64,000 nt of DNA from Methanothermobacter sp. CaT2 (GTDB taxonomy: Archaea; Methanobacteriota; Methanobacteria; Methanobacteriales; Methanothermobacteraceae): the NCBI RefSeq assembly GCF_000828575.1, contig NZ_AP011952.1, positions 713,065-777,064 of the forward strand. The letters run 5' to 3'. Made by a program: the position numbers and the translations under genes. Below are positions 28,155 through 38,444 of this stretch, in pieces. Each line of letters opens with the position of its first letter. Within the stretch, counting starts at the first letter, position 1. Under the pieces are notes generated by a model. That model worked only from the letters and a program-made list of their open reading frames with translations, did no database searches and was not told where the DNA came from.

Positions 28155-28341
28155 AGGATCACCTGGTGTGGTGGAGATAAGAGAAACCTGTAGTTAGAAG
28201 AAGTAATATAAATTTCTCAGATGTTGAGTTATCCCGGTGAGCTTCAAGGTCTGCCGGGTAATCCTTTATTTAGTGGGTCATCACTTATATCTTATACCCA
28301 CCACCATATCTATGTGTGGGTATCCTGAGGAAGGTGCATAT

Positions 28342-29253
28342 ATGCGCAGACTGTGGGGTTATATCAGTATTATAACTGCAACGATTTTCTTTGGTATCTC
28401 TGCAACACTTGATAAGATAATGCTCTCCAGCATGCATCCCGTGACCATCGGGGCCTACACCTACATAATTGCCGGGATCTTCCTCTTCTTGATAAGGGAG
28501 ACCCCCCTCCGGGAGCATGTCCTTAATGCCATAAACAGAAAAGGTGAAAGCGAGGCCAGAATAAAAAGAAATGATTACCTGATTCTTCTTCTTACAGCAC
28601 TCCTGAGTACTGTGATAGCACCTCTCCTCTTCCTCACGGGACTGGGGGATACCACAGCGGTTAACGCATCACTCATACTGAACGTTGAGGTTCTCTTCAT
28701 TATTTTACTGGGCTACCTCATATTCGGGGAGACCCTTCAGCTGAAGGATTTCATGGGGATAGTCCTCATCATACTGGGTGCTGTGTACCTCTTAACTGAG
28801 GGTGATTTCAGTACCATTCTACAGAACGTTGCTGTTACCGGAAATTTTCTTGTGATGGCGGCAGCGTTCTTCTGGAGCCTTGACACCGTCCTGAGCAAGT
28901 TTTTAAGCAGAAAAAGGGACCTTATATTTATATCCGGGGTTAAAAGCTCTGTTGGGGGCTTTGTACTCCTTATCATCATGCTTATTCTCGGTATAAACAC
29001 TGAACTTCCCCTTGAAATGCTCCCCTATGCACTCGGGGTTTCAGTCTTCAGCATTGGCTGCTCCTTCATACTCATCTACATCGCAATAAGGGAGATAGGT
29101 GCTTCCATGGTCGGAGCCCTCTTTCCATTATCATCCCTTTTCGGGGCAATATTCGCATTTATAATCCTCAGAGAGCCATTCTCGATCATGCAGGGAATTT
29201 CAGGGATTGTGATGCTCACAGGGGTCTTCATACTCTACGGGAACGGTAAGTAA
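28342..29253 (+). CDS. EamA/DMT-family membrane transporter
   Basis: About 303 aa with ten hydrophobic helices arranged as two EamA halves (GYISIITATIFFGISATLDKIM... and NFLVMAAAFFWSLDTVLSKFL...). The drug/metabolite transporter superfamily exports or imports amino acids, sugars or metabolites; the substrate cannot be inferred. ATG 28342 with AAGGTG six bases upstream is preferred over the longer frame from 28237, and TATA-like CTTATATCTTATA lies near 28288-28300. It is divergent from truA and converges with the V4R gene. Confidence 0.88.
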   Translation: MRRLWGYISIITATIFFGISATLDKIMLSSMHPVTIGAYTYIIAGIFLFLIRETPLREHVLNAINRKGESEARIKRNDYLILLLTALLSTVIAPLLFLTGLGDTTAVNASLILNVEVLFIILLGYLIFGETLQLKDFMGIVLIILGAVYLLTEGDFSTILQNVAVTGNFLVMAAAFFWSLDTVLSKFLSRKRDLIFISGVKSSVGGFVLLIIMLILGINTELPLEMLPYALGVSVFSIGCSFILIYIAIREIGASMVGALFPLSSLFGAIFAFIILREPFSIMQGISGIVMLTGVFILYGNGK

Positions 29254-29328
29254 GATTATGTCCTGGAAAACTGAAATGTAATAAAATCAGTGCCCCCTGA
29301 AAAAAGTGAAGAGAAATGAATCTGATCT

Positions 29329-29910
29329 CTATACCCTGGCCCTCACATCAAACTGGCAGAAGGAGTAACCATTGGTCCAGCAGCGCCTCTCATATGCATC
29401 CACATCACAGCCAAGTATCTCAGAGAGGGCTCCGGCAATTATACCAGCCTCAAAGAAGCATATTGGGCGCCCTATGTTTGGAAGGCCTGCACATTCAATG
29501 CACTCATAGACCCTCACATCCATCCTCAGGTATCCATCATCCTCCCATTCAGAGACGATATCAAGAATGCCCAGTTTCTGGTCAAGCATGAGCTCTGCGA
29601 GTGAGTGGATGTCCTCAGCCAGACCCTCAGATATGAGGGCCCTTCCAAGATTAAGACCTCCGATGTAGGAAACACCGGCTGCTGAACCTGAAATTATATC
29701 AGGAATGTTGAAGTGTCCCATGCGGAAGCTTGCGACGTAACTCCCATCGTCTTCAAATCGGGAGAAGAACATTCTCTCCGGCCTAAAAATGTCTTTAAGT
29801 TCTATATTATCCTTAATGGGCTCTCTGGGACCGATTCCATTTCTTTCACTCATTATCTCATCGTCTGTGGTTCTCCGGTATTCGTCAATGATGGCCCCGA
29901 TATTCTCCAT
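29329..29910 (-). CDS. V4R-domain protein
   Basis: 193 aa. The C-terminal two-thirds is a V4R (4-vinyl reductase) domain: GVSYIGGLNLGRAL..., YECIECAGLPNIGRPICFFEAGIIAGALSEILG and CWTNGYSFCQFDV, with several conserved cysteines. V4R domains bind small hydrophobic ligands in bacterial regulators and help bacteriochlorophyll reduction; stand-alone archaeal ones are uncharacterised. The N-terminal 50 residues are charged. It starts at ATG 29910 after GGTGGTG and is divergent from hisA across the repeated element at 29949-29993. Confidence 0.85.
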   Translation of the reverse strand: MENIGAIIDEYRRTTDDEIMSERNGIGPREPIKDNIELKDIFRPERMFFSRFEDDGSYVASFRMGHFNIPDIISGSAAGVSYIGGLNLGRALISEGLAEDIHSLAELMLDQKLGILDIVSEWEDDGYLRMDVRVYECIECAGLPNIGRPICFFEAGIIAGALSEILGCDVDAYERRCWTNGYSFCQFDVRARV

Positions 29911-29948
29911 GGCACACCACCTTCACCTTCATTTATATCCGGGGATAC

Positions 29949-29993
29949 TTAAATATCTTCAAGGAGATGGAAAGGAACCTTTAAATATCTTCA
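29949..29993. repeat. Direct repeat of TATA-like 13-mer upstream of hisA
   Basis: TTAAATATCTTCA occurs at 29949-29961 and again at 29981-29993, 32 bases apart (about three helical turns). Each contains a TATA-like core. This could mean tandem promoters, or paired sites for a regulator, in the V4R-hisA divergent spacer. Confidence 0.6.
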
Positions 29994-30036
29994 TCAGAAA
30001 AACCCAAAACAGGAGCGTATTGGCAGCAGTGATAAA

Positions 30037-30777
30037 ATGAGCTTTCAGAAGGACAGAATGCTTATAATACCGGCCGTGGATATAAAGGATGGAAAATGTG
30101 TTCAGCTTGTTCAGGGAAAACCCGGGACAGAGCAGGTCGTGCTTGATGATCCTGCCGGAGTTGCCGGAAGGTGGGAATCCCTGGGGGCTGAAACAATCCA
30201 TGTCGTGGACCTTGATGGGGCCCTTGGTCTTGAGAAGAATACAGGTATACTGAAGGAGATCACAGAGAGGGTTTCAGTGCCCCTCCAGATAGGTGGAGGT
30301 ATAAGGAGTAGAGAATATGCAGGGAAACTCCTTGATATGGGCTTTGAGAGGGTTATACTGGGCACCATGGCCATAGAAAACCCTGCCATCGTTGAGGAAC
30401 TTGCAGGTGAATACGGATCGGAACGCATAATGGTCTCACTTGATAGCAGGGACTCACAGGTTGTTATAAGGGGATGGACAGAGAAGGTCCCCTTCACAGC
30501 AGAGGAGATGGGCAGGAAATTCCAGGAGAGGGGAGCTGGTAGCATACTCTTTACCAACGTGGACTTCGAGGGTCTTCTCTCAGGATTTGACCTGAAACCC
30601 GTGAGTGAACTTGTGGAGGCAGTTGAGATACCTGTAATCTACTCCGGGGGTGTTAGCAGCCTGAATGACCTGAGGATGCTGCAGGGGACCGGTGTAATGG
30701 GGGTCGTTATAGGATCAGCCATCTACAGGGGCCTCATAGACCTCACCGAGGCCCTCAAATATCAGGACCTTAAATGA
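30037..30777 (+). CDS. hisA: Phosphoribosylformimino-AICAR ribotide isomerase HisA
   Basis: 246 aa (beta/alpha)8-barrel catalysing the Amadori rearrangement of ProFAR to PRFAR in histidine synthesis. N-terminal [21 protein letters not shown], phosphate loops [11 protein letters not shown] and [11 protein letters not shown], and [13 protein letters not shown] 30037 is used; ATG 30058 (MLIIPAVD) after AGAAGGACAG is an equally plausible start. ribL follows 22 bases later, so the two are likely co-transcribed, although their pathways differ. Confidence 0.95.
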   Translation: MSFQKDRMLIIPAVDIKDGKCVQLVQGKPGTEQVVLDDPAGVAGRWESLGAETIHVVDLDGALGLEKNTGILKEITERVSVPLQIGGGIRSREYAGKLLDMGFERVILGTMAIENPAIVEELAGEYGSERIMVSLDSRDSQVVIRGWTEKVPFTAEEMGRKFQERGAGSILFTNVDFEGLLSGFDLKPVSELVEAVEIPVIYSGGVSSLNDLRMLQGTGVMGVVIGSAIYRGLIDLTEALKYQDLK

Positions 30778-30799
30778 ACACCTTCAGCAGGATGATAAA

Positions 30800-31255
30800 A
30801 TGAAGACAGTTATGGCAACAGGCACCTTTGACATAATACACCCCGGACACGGGTTCTTCCTTGAGGAGGCCAGGAAACTTGGTGGGAAGGACGCCAGGCT
30901 GGTGGTTGTCCTTGCAAGGGACTCCACAGTCAGGGCCCGCAAGAGGACCCCCATAGTCGGTGAGAAACAGAGGCTTGAGGTTGTCAGGATGCTGAAGCCT
31001 GTTGATGAGGCCTACCTTGGCAGTGAGACCGACATGTTTGAGATAGTGCACCGTATAAAACCTGACATCATCGCCATTGGCCCCGATCAGAAGTTTGATG
31101 TTGATGAGCTGCGTGATGAGCTCAGGAGAAGGGGCCTTGGATGTGAGGTCAGGAGGATAAAGAAATACAGAGACTCCGAACTTGACAGCACCTGCAAGAT
31201 AATTAAAAGGATCCGCAGCATGGAATTCGACGAGGACTCACTTAAAAACTGTTGA
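30800..31255 (+). CDS. ribL: FAD synthetase RibL
   Basis: 151 aa archaeal FMN adenylyltransferase (FAD synthase), a nucleotidyltransferase-fold protein. It has [19 protein letters not shown] with the HxGH motif (His14, His17), the phosphate-binding [12 protein letters not shown] and conserved C-terminal cysteines (LGCEVRRI..., STCKIIKR) typical of RibL, which needs reducing conditions. ATG 30800 follows AGGATGAT. FAD made here serves flavoenzymes such as the oxidoreductase at 39,347. Confidence 0.93.
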   Translation: MKTVMATGTFDIIHPGHGFFLEEARKLGGKDARLVVVLARDSTVRARKRTPIVGEKQRLEVVRMLKPVDEAYLGSETDMFEIVHRIKPDIIAIGPDQKFDVDELRDELRRRGLGCEVRRIKKYRDSELDSTCKIIKRIRSMEFDEDSLKNC

Positions 31256-31321
31256 TGGTAAAGCAGAGATAGTGCATTGATTTTTCAGCTGGAAAATAAA
31301 AAAATAAATTATTTTTGAAGA

Positions 31322-32173
31322 TCAGAATGGTAGCTCTGCGTAAACGCCCTTTATAAATGCACTGGACCTGTCCCAGTTATTCACTGTTCCCAGGGAATTT
31401 GAGAAACTTGTTGCATCGGCGTCATACCATCTTCCATTGACGTACAGCTGTCCCCAGACGTGTCCATAGGTGTTACCACTCCTGAATACACAGTTACCAT
31501 GCATGTACCTCGCGGGTATACCTGCCGCCCTTGCAAGGGCAACAAGAAGGTGTGTATGGTCGCAGCAATTTGCTGATCCACTGTGGAGTGTACCAACGGC
31601 GCCTTTACGTGTATTGTAGTAGAAACTGTAGTCTATGCTGTCACGGACCCAGTTAAAGATCCTTACCGCCTTATCATAGGTTGAGTTACAGCCTGATGTG
31701 AGGTTACTGCTCAGAGAAGAGATCTCCTCATCCGAAACCTGGCAGTTATCGGTTTCCTTCAGATAATCAGAGAGCTCTGCGTATCCGACCCTTGTAACCT
31801 TTCTGTATCGTGTCTCGGTAACCCAGCGGTAGGTCTTTTTGTACCGGGTCACATAGGTGTAGGCATAGGTGTAACGGACCCTGTATTTCCCCTTCCGGTA
31901 GTAGTAGGTCCTGATGGCCTTTTTAACCTTCACCCTGTAGGGCTTAAGGTAGGATACCTTCACCCGCACCTTATAGGGGACGTATTCATGGTAGGTGTAG
32001 TTCACTGTGGTCGATGCTGATGCCTTTGTATATGCAGCACTTGTGTTTCCGGTTGTACTGGATGTTAGATTTGATTCAGCTGCATTCACATCTCCAGCGG
32101 GCAGTACCACTACTCCGAGAAGCAGCAGTAATGCAAGTATCGAGTGACGCTTAATTTTACCGCCTCCATTCAT
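31322..32173 (-). CDS. Secreted transglutaminase-like cysteine protease, putative wall enzyme
   Basis: 283 aa. Signal peptide ([20 protein letters not shown]), a Ser/Thr-rich stretch, then residues 58-130 that are extraordinarily rich in Tyr, Lys, Arg and Val, then a transglutaminase-core domain: [23 protein letters not shown] (Cys203 probable nucleophile), [10 protein letters not shown] (His238) and WYDADAT (Asp253). The fold and triad are those of pseudomurein endoisopeptidases PeiW/PeiP and related proteins, but the pseudomurein-binding repeats are absent. Inference: it acts on the cell wall, with the basic-aromatic segment as the binding part. Confidence 0.82.
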   Translation of the reverse strand: MNGGGKIKRHSILALLLLLGVVVLPAGDVNAAESNLTSSTTGNTSAAYTKASASTTVNYTYHEYVPYKVRVKVSYLKPYRVKVKKAIRTYYYRKGKYRVRYTYAYTYVTRYKKTYRWVTETRYRKVTRVGYAELSDYLKETDNCQVSDEEISSLSSNLTSGCNSTYDKAVRIFNWVRDSIDYSFYYNTRKGAVGTLHSGSANCCDHTHLLVALARAAGIPARYMHGNCVFRSGNTYGHVWGQLYVNGRWYDADATSFSNSLGTVNNWDRSSAFIKGVYAELPF

Positions 32174-32187
32174 GGGAAAGATATCCC

Positions 32188-32212
32188 CATGGACAGTTAA
32201 AGGTTGTCCATG
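32188..32212. promoter_or_regulatory. Inverted repeat at the transglutaminase promoter
   Basis: CATGGACA (32188-32195) and TGTCCATG (32205-32212) are exact complements with a nine-base spacer. A leftward TATA-like AAATTTATAAGTA lies just upstream, near 32215-32228, so the repeat covers the predicted transcription start of the transglutaminase-like gene. It may be an operator or a hairpin in the leader. Confidence 0.5.
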
Positions 32213-32411
32213 AAATACTTATAAATTTTGGTGGCCATGACCTGGGTCAGTGATAGACATATATTGTGGGAGGCGTACCGCCGTCACAGAGTTATTAGAG
32301 TTGGCCGACAGCACTGGATTATCATATCAGTTAAGGCATCTAAACCATAACACCTTATTAAATCAGTTCACCAAAGTAATTATCACAGTCAAGTCAATTA
32401 AGGTGATCAAG

Positions 32412-33416
32412 ATGATAAGTGTGGGTATTATCGGAGCCAGTGGATACACTGGAGGTGAACTGCTGCGACTCCTCGAGAACCACAGGGAGGTTGAGGTGGT
32501 CTCAGCCACATCGAGGCAGTACAGTGGTGTTCCCGTGTCGAGGGTGCATCCACACCTCCAGGACACTGACCTGAAGTTTGAGGACGTCGGTGCCGGGGAA
32601 ATAGACGCGGACCTTGTCTTCACAGCCACCCCCCACGGGGCCTCAATGAAGATCGTCCCCCAGCTTATAGAGAGGGGTATAAGGGTGGTGGACCTCAGCG
32701 GTGACTACCGCTTTGATGACACTGAAACCTATGAGGAATGGTATGGAATCGAACACGAAAGCCCCCTCGACGCGGTTTATGGTCTTCCTGAGATACACAG
32801 GGAGGAGATAGCCTCCGCAGATCTTGTGGCAAATCCTGGCTGTTTCCCGACGGGTGCAATACTCGCATGTCTCCCCCTGGTATATGAGAAGATTGCAGAC
32901 ACATTCATAATTGATTCGAAGACCGGGGTGAGTGGTGCGGGTGTTAAGCCAACAGCCCTGACCCATTACCCTCACTGCAGTGATAATGTAATCCCCTACA
33001 ATGTAACAGGCCACAGGCACACACCGGAGATAAGGCAGGAACTCTCAAGGCTGAATCCTGTGAGGCTCAGCTTCACCCCCCACCTCGTCCCGGTGACAAG
33101 GGGCATCCTTACAACAGCCCACACCTTCCTCCTTGAGGACCTGAAACAGGGCGAAATCGCAGACATATTCAGGGGATTCTATGATGGAGAACCCTTTGTA
33201 AGGGTTGTTGAGGGTATCCCTGGGCTCAGTGCAGTCAGGGGCTCCAACTTCTGCCACATCGGATGCTTCGAGGTTGATGATAATCAGAGGGCTGTTATAG
33301 TATCAGCCATAGACAACCTTGTGAAGGGCGCATCCGGTCAGGCCATCCAGAACATGAACATAATGTTCGGGTTCAGGGAGGTCGAGGGTCTTGATTTCCC
33401 CGGGATGTACCCATAG
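32412..33416 (+). CDS. argC: N-acetyl-gamma-glutamyl-phosphate reductase ArgC
   Basis: 334 aa NADPH enzyme of arginine synthesis. Rossmann start [18 protein letters not shown] and catalytic Cys144 in [14 protein letters not shown], then HRHTPEI and C-terminal [20 protein letters not shown] 32412 has GGTGA five bases upstream; the frame from 32250 is longer but its N-terminus has no family match. The arginine made supplies the PdaD-agmatine route at the end of the window. A 43-base insertion-free gap and the flavodoxin follow. Confidence 0.95.
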   Translation: MISVGIIGASGYTGGELLRLLENHREVEVVSATSRQYSGVPVSRVHPHLQDTDLKFEDVGAGEIDADLVFTATPHGASMKIVPQLIERGIRVVDLSGDYRFDDTETYEEWYGIEHESPLDAVYGLPEIHREEIASADLVANPGCFPTGAILACLPLVYEKIADTFIIDSKTGVSGAGVKPTALTHYPHCSDNVIPYNVTGHRHTPEIRQELSRLNPVRLSFTPHLVPVTRGILTTAHTFLLEDLKQGEIADIFRGFYDGEPFVRVVEGIPGLSAVRGSNFCHIGCFEVDDNQRAVIVSAIDNLVKGASGQAIQNMNIMFGFREVEGLDFPGMYP

Positions 33417-33496
33417 CAGAGCACCGTTATTAAATGGACAGAAATATATATGATGCCATCAAATCCCATCCCTAGGTGACGAAGCCGAGTGATATG

Positions 33497-33994
33497 ATGA
33501 AAACGTGTGTAATTTATTATTCTCGCAGCGGGAACACTGCAATGGTTGCAAGGACCCTTGCAGAGGAACTGGATGCTGATCTTATCGAGATCAGGGACCT
33601 TGATGATAGAAAAGGATTCATGAGCAGTTTCAGATCATCCATAGATGCACTTCGAGAGTCAAAGACACCCATCAAGCCCGAAAAGGTCGACCTCTCAGGT
33701 TACGACCTTGTATACCTTGGAACACCCACCTGGGCAGGTAAACCCTCCCCCGCAATAATAACACTCATAGACAGGGTGGATTTCCTTGGGAAGGACGTGA
33801 TACTTTTCACCACCATGAGCCGGCAGGGCGGTGAGGGTGCGATAGAGCGAATGGCAGAGAAGATAGGGGCACGGGGAGGAAGGATAATAAATTTCTTCAT
33901 CCAGAAAACCGCGGGCAAAGAACTCATCCAGGTGAGGGAGGATACCCTCAGAATAATCAATGAGAAGGACCTGAAGATATACGAAGCCAGGTGA
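33497..33994 (+). CDS. Flavodoxin
   Basis: About 165 aa FMN-binding electron carrier. The phosphate-binding loop is YYSRSGNTAMVA, the second flavin loop is LGTPTWAGKPSPAI and FTTMSRQGGEGAIE is the third conserved segment. Flavodoxins replace ferredoxin in low-potential transfer; in methanogens the partners are unknown. ATG 33497 is preferred over the upstream GTG 33476 because GAGTGAT precedes it by a few bases. It lies between argC and the secFD operon, and its own transcript is likely. Confidence 0.9.
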   Translation: MKTCVIYYSRSGNTAMVARTLAEELDADLIEIRDLDDRKGFMSSFRSSIDALRESKTPIKPEKVDLSGYDLVYLGTPTWAGKPSPAIITLIDRVDFLGKDVILFTTMSRQGGEGAIERMAEKIGARGGRIINFFIQKTAGKELIQVREDTLRIINEKDLKIYEAR

Positions 33995-34033
33995 TCTATT
34001 TGACAGATAGGACAAACTTTAAAGGTGATCGTC

Positions 34034-34870
34034 TTGATTGACCGCATTTTAAAGTCATACAGGCCACTCATAGCCATACCAGCAGCCATAACTGTAATTG
34101 CGCTACTTCTCGTTGTCTTCAATGGACTCAACGAGAGCGTGGACCTCAAGGGTGGAGCCCTTGCAGAGCTGACCCTCGAGAAGAGCGTTACCCAGGCCGA
34201 ACTGGAATCCCTCCTCAGGGAGAAACTGGGCACAGGAGACATTAAGGTCCTCTCCATAAGGGGGGAAAGGGCGACGGTACAGTTCGGTACAGACATGGAT
34301 GTTGTGAAGGTGAGTGAAGCCCTCAGGGGTACCGCAACCATCAACAGTTACAAGGCAGTCGGTCCTGTTCTGAGCAAACAGGCCATGAACCAGATCTACT
34401 GGGCCATTGGCTTCGCATTCCTCTTCATGTCGGTGACGGTTTTCATAATATTCAGGGACCCGGTCCCCTCACTGGCAGTTATACTCGCAGCAGCATCTGA
34501 TATCATAATAGCCGTGGGTGGGATGTCACTCTTCGGCATTCCCCTCTCACTGGCATCTGTCGGTGCGATACTGATGCTTATAGGTTACAGCGTGGATACA
34601 GACATCCTACTCACCACAAGGGTCCTTAAACGGAGGAAGGGGACCATCAACGAGAGGGCTCTGGGGGCCATGAAGACGGGTGTTACGATGTCCATAGCTG
34701 CAATAGCTTCAATGGCTGCGCTTTACCTTGTGACGGTGTTTGTGATGCCCGAGGCCAGGGTGCTGAGTGATATAGCCTCAGTCCTGATAATTGGGCTCCT
34801 GGCGGATATTATAACCACCTGGCTCATGAACCTTGGAATTCTGAGGTGGTACCTGGAGGTTAGATCATGA
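34034..34870 (+). CDS. secF: Protein-export membrane protein SecF
   Basis: About 278 aa RND-type membrane subunit that, with SecD, uses proton motive force to help translocation through SecYEG. N-terminal helix, the [12 protein letters not shown] periplasmic signature near residue 37, then five helices with [21 protein letters not shown] and [14 protein letters not shown]. The start is most likely TTG 34034, four bases after GGTGAT; GTG 34025 is part of that site. The stop overlaps the secD start by four bases (ATGA), so the pair is translationally coupled. Confidence 0.95.
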   Translation: MIDRILKSYRPLIAIPAAITVIALLLVVFNGLNESVDLKGGALAELTLEKSVTQAELESLLREKLGTGDIKVLSIRGERATVQFGTDMDVVKVSEALRGTATINSYKAVGPVLSKQAMNQIYWAIGFAFLFMSVTVFIIFRDPVPSLAVILAAASDIIIAVGGMSLFGIPLSLASVGAILMLIGYSVDTDILLTTRVLKRRKGTINERALGAMKTGVTMSIAAIASMAALYLVTVFVMPEARVLSDIASVLIIGLLADIITTWLMNLGILRWYLEVRS

Positions 34871-36078
34871 ACAGGAAGGTATCAAAGTTTCTTAAGGATT
34901 ACAGGGTGATACTCCTCATAGTCCTTGTGGCGGCGAGTGTCACTGCAATATCAACCATGGGTATTCAGCAGGGACTTGACCTTCAGGGAGGGTCACTCAT
35001 ACAGATACAGCTCGAGAGGCCGGTGGATGCCGCTACCATGAACACCGTGACCAGTGTACTTGATAAGAGGCTCAACATATTCGGTGTGAAGGATGTGAAG
35101 GTGCGTGCAAGCGGAGACCAGAACGTTATAGTTGAAATTGCTGGTGTCCAGCCGGACCAGGTCGCAGCTATAGTTGGTAAACCCGGTAAGTTTGAGGCAA
35201 AGATAGGTAACGAGACCGTTCTCACAGGTGCAGATATTGTGAGCGTCCAAGCCCCCATAATAACCGGGAATGAATGGGAGGTCCCCTTCAGGCTCTCAAC
35301 AGAGGGCGCCAGGAAGTTCGCAGAGGCGGCCAGGGGCAAGGCAGGAGAACCCGTTAAGATGTACCTGGACGACCGCCTGATAACAGCCCCTGAAATATCA
35401 GCCGAGGTTGCCACCGGAAAGCCGGTCACAGATGTCAGGATAACAGGGGCAGAGAACAGCAAGGCAGAGGCCGAGGTCCAGGCGAAGGAGATAGAGACCC
35501 TCCTCAAATCAGGTTCACTGCCTGTTAAGGTTAAGATAGTCGGTGTGAGCAGCGTATCCCCTGAACTCGGGAAACAGTTCGCAGAGGGTGCACTGATCGC
35601 AGGGATACTCGCGGTTCTGGCAATAGCGGTGATACTCATAGTGAGGTACCGCAGCCCAATCCTCGTCCTGCCAATATTCTTCACAACCCTCGCAGAGCTC
35701 CTGCTTATACTGGGGGCGGCCGCGGTTATCCGGTGGAACATTGACCTTGCAGCCATAGCCGGTATACTGGCGGCGATAGGTACAGGTGTGGACGACCAGA
35801 TAATCATAACAGATGAGGTACTATCTGGTGAAGGCCGCAGAACAAGGAGGAAGTTCAGGATAAAGGATGCCTTCTTCATAATATTCGCATCAGCAGGCAC
35901 CCTTATAGCTGCAATGCTTCCACTGGCCTACATAGGCTTTTCAAGGGGTGCCACAGGAATAGGTCTCCTTGCTGGCTTTGCATTCACAACGGTCCTCGGA
36001 GTCATCATAGGAGTCTTCATCACAAGACCCGTGTATGCCCTGTTCATTGAAACCTTCAACGTTGTTAGAAGAAAATAG
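34867..36078 (+). CDS. secD: Protein-export membrane protein SecD
   Basis: 403 aa partner of Sec[16 protein letters not shown] after the first helix, the P1-type extracellular domain between residues 45 and 225, and five C-terminal helices with [15 protein letters not shown] and [15 protein letters not shown]. Archaeal order secF-secD is normal. The start overlaps the secF stop. Secretion load is plausible here because several exported cell-wall proteins are encoded nearby. Confidence 0.96.
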   Translation: MNRKVSKFLKDYRVILLIVLVAASVTAISTMGIQQGLDLQGGSLIQIQLERPVDAATMNTVTSVLDKRLNIFGVKDVKVRASGDQNVIVEIAGVQPDQVAAIVGKPGKFEAKIGNETVLTGADIVSVQAPIITGNEWEVPFRLSTEGARKFAEAARGKAGEPVKMYLDDRLITAPEISAEVATGKPVTDVRITGAENSKAEAEVQAKEIETLLKSGSLPVKVKIVGVSSVSPELGKQFAEGALIAGILAVLAIAVILIVRYRSPILVLPIFFTTLAELLLILGAAAVIRWNIDLAAIAGILAAIGTGVDDQIIITDEVLSGEGRRTRRKFRIKDAFFIIFASAGTLIAAMLPLAYIGFSRGATGIGLLAGFAFTTVLGVIIGVFITRPVYALFIETFNVVRRK

Positions 36079-36189
36079 GAGATGTTCTAACCCGTGAAGG
36101 GGATGATATCCTCCAAAGAACAGGAGAGATCCTCAATCTGGAAGATATCGCCCCTATCCCATGTTAGATATAATTAAGAGGGGATGAAT

Positions 36190-36654
36190 ATGAAGAAACC
36201 CTTTGAACTGAGGGTCAAACCCATAAGGAATGGGACTGTTATAGATCATATAACTGCAAACAGATCCCTGAATGTCCTCAACATCCTTGGACTCCCTGAT
36301 GGGCATAGCAAGGTGACCGTTGCCATGAATATGGACTCATCCCAGCTTGGATCCAAGGACATAGTTAAAATAGAGAACAGGGAACTCAAGCCCTCAGAGG
36401 TTGATCAGATAGCCCTCATAGCCCCCAGGGCCACAATAAACATTGTAAGGGATTATAAGATTGTTGAGAAGGCCAAGGTGAGGCTCATGGATGAGGTTAG
36501 GGGCATCCTCAGATGTCCCAACCCCAACTGCATCACAAACAGTGACGAGGGTGTCGAGAACCGTTTCTACGTCATCTCAGAGGAACCGGTTCTGCTACGC
36601 TGCTACTACTGTGAACGCCTCATTGAGGCCGATGAGATAGAGTCCCAGTTCTAG
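36190..36654 (+). CDS. pyrI: Aspartate carbamoyltransferase regulatory chain
   Basis: About 154 aa allosteric subunit of aspartate carbamoyltransferase (pyrimidine synthesis), binding CTP/ATP. N-terminal nucleotide domain ([23 protein letters not shown]) and C-terminal zinc domain with four cysteines in CPNPNCITN and [13 protein letters not shown] 36190 with GAGGGG six bases upstream is preferred over ATG 36184. pyrB is not adjacent. It runs into the exported protein gene 11 bases later, so they may share a transcript. Confidence 0.95.
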   Translation: MKKPFELRVKPIRNGTVIDHITANRSLNVLNILGLPDGHSKVTVAMNMDSSQLGSKDIVKIENRELKPSEVDQIALIAPRATINIVRDYKIVEKAKVRLMDEVRGILRCPNPNCITNSDEGVENRFYVISEEPVLLRCYYCERLIEADEIESQF

Positions 36655-36665
36655 GAGTTGATACC

Positions 36666-38336
36666 ATGAGATGGAAATTAACCATCATCCTGATGGCAGT
36701 CCTCATTTTGATTTCACCTGCATCTGCAGCGGTTTTTGTGACCGATCCGTCACATGCCATCATAACTGCACCGGCAGCAGCCCATACAGATGGCAGGCTG
36801 ATAATCAGCAGTTACACGCCTGAGAAGTCTGTGGTGAAGTATCTCAGGGGCCAGAGCCCGGTGGTTGTAGGGGACATAAGGGTGAATGGGACCCGGATCC
36901 CTGCGAGGACATCTTCACTTGCACGTTACTGGACCCGGAGTGACGTTGTTGTCCTGGGGACAGGGTCAGACATTTCAGCAGCATACCTTGCAATAAAAAA
37001 TGATGCCCCACTCCTTATAGCTGGTAAAACATTACCCTCAGCCACCAGGACAGAGATAAAACGTTTAAAGCCTAGGAGTATAATCATATGCGCATCCCCT
37101 TCAGCCATACCATCCTCCTCCCTGAGGGGTCTTGGAATACCCTGCAGGCGGGTCTGGTGTGGAAGTGACTCTGCAACCCTCAGTGCAGTTCAGTCAGCAT
37201 CTTCACAGAAGGTATCAGCGCCAGGGACGCTTCTACCCGTTGCCATGACAATCTGGAAGACAGGGGCATCCTACAGCACCTCAACAGGGGTGAGGGTCAA
37301 CGGAACTTCCCTCTGGTCCTCAGGGTACCCCACAACCTCGGTTATAATGAACCGTTACGCATCAGGCAACCCAGAAACCATATACATAAGCTCTGACAGG
37401 CTCAGTGGTGTGGATGGCAGGAGCCTCATGGAGTCCATAAGGGCCGAGATAAGTGGTTCAGCCCGGGTCATAATTGATGAGAAGTCACCCGCCCCTGGAG
37501 AGGCTGACAGGGCGATTAAGAACGCCCCGAAGGGTTCCCTGGCTGTTTACATAGCCGCTGCATGCCCCGGTACAATGTATGGTGTTGTCTCAGGGGTGAA
37601 GAAGGGGTACCTGAGATCCTATGCCAGTGGACTTGACGGTATCGTCTATGTGAACTATGGAAGCCTCAACCTCACCTCAACCGGATACCTGCCGAGGGCC
37701 TGGGACGACAACTTCTCCAGCACCTACTTTGCCGGGATAAAGGAACCATCCAGATTCCTGAGGGATGCTGGCATACTTCTCATAGAACCCAGAAGCTTCA
37801 GCCGTGATGAGCAGATACACCGCACAGCCATGAAGCTGATTGACTATGCCTACTCTGCAGAGGGGGAGCACATGGTGGATATGGATACCTCCAGATACGT
37901 TGCAAGGCATGAGATTGACCCCACAACACTATCCACTGACGCCCAGCGGCTGGTCAGGGGAGAGGCCACGTTAATGCCCAGGCAGGAATGGGTGTACCTT
38001 GCATCACAGTACATTGCAGGGCTCCCCATAAGGAAGAACAACACAGCGATATCAGATGCCTCATCATCCATTAACACCTACACCGGGACACTCTCAAGGA
38101 CAGAGTACCGTGACGTTGCAAGGAGGGTCTATGAGTTCAGCAGAACTAATGGCAGACTCCCATCATATGTGCAGGTGGGTGCTGCTAAGATCGGCAGGGA
38201 TGAGTACACAGCCATGTTTGCACAGATAATCCAGAACCACACAGACAGAAGCAGAATGGTGTTCCCGTCCTCTGTGAAGGTTGGTAAGGGCTTAATTGAC
38301 ACTGTGGTGGAGTTCATAAAGGACCTCATCACCTGA
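36666..38336 (+). CDS. Secreted cell-wall-binding protein with pseudomurein-binding repeats
   Basis: 556 aa. Signal peptide at residues 1-22 (TIILMAVLILISPASA). Residues about 40-170 resemble cell-wall-binding repeat 2 modules (VVVLGTGSDISAAYLAIKNDAPLLIAG, then RLKPRSIIICASPSAI). The middle has a beta-rich domain with DGIVYVNYGSLNL. The C-terminus has two pseudomurein-binding-repeat-like helical units (MPRQEWVYLASQYIAGLP... and LSRTEYRDVARRVYEFSRTNGRLPSYV). Probably a surface protein attached to pseudomurein; catalytic activity is not evident. ATG 36666 follows AGGAGTTGAT. Confidence 0.8.
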   Translation: MRWKLTIILMAVLILISPASAAVFVTDPSHAIITAPAAAHTDGRLIISSYTPEKSVVKYLRGQSPVVVGDIRVNGTRIPARTSSLARYWTRSDVVVLGTGSDISAAYLAIKNDAPLLIAGKTLPSATRTEIKRLKPRSIIICASPSAIPSSSLRGLGIPCRRVWCGSDSATLSAVQSASSQKVSAPGTLLPVAMTIWKTGASYSTSTGVRVNGTSLWSSGYPTTSVIMNRYASGNPETIYISSDRLSGVDGRSLMESIRAEISGSARVIIDEKSPAPGEADRAIKNAPKGSLAVYIAAACPGTMYGVVSGVKKGYLRSYASGLDGIVYVNYGSLNLTSTGYLPRAWDDNFSSTYFAGIKEPSRFLRDAGILLIEPRSFSRDEQIHRTAMKLIDYAYSAEGEHMVDMDTSRYVARHEIDPTTLSTDAQRLVRGEATLMPRQEWVYLASQYIAGLPIRKNNTAISDASSSINTYTGTLSRTEYRDVARRVYEFSRTNGRLPSYVQVGAAKIGRDEYTAMFAQIIQNHTDRSRMVFPSSVKVGKGLIDTVVEFIKDLIT

Positions 38337-38444
38337 GCCTTTCATTTTTTCAAAAAACCGTTAAAAAAGATGACCTCCTTTTCTCAGGAAAAACATGGAA
38401 AATGATAAAAATAGGAAGATAAAATAGAGACTTCCTTTTGAAGA

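Noticed and set aside
34983-35900. 305-codon open frame on the minus strand opposite secD
   Set aside because: Lies entirely within secD, has no family motif and is Ser/Thr/Ile-rich as expected for an antisense shadow of a membrane gene.
36083-36092. Third copy of the 19-bp repeat at ATGTTCTAAC
   Set aside because: Only ten bases match, with unrelated flanks; expected by chance.
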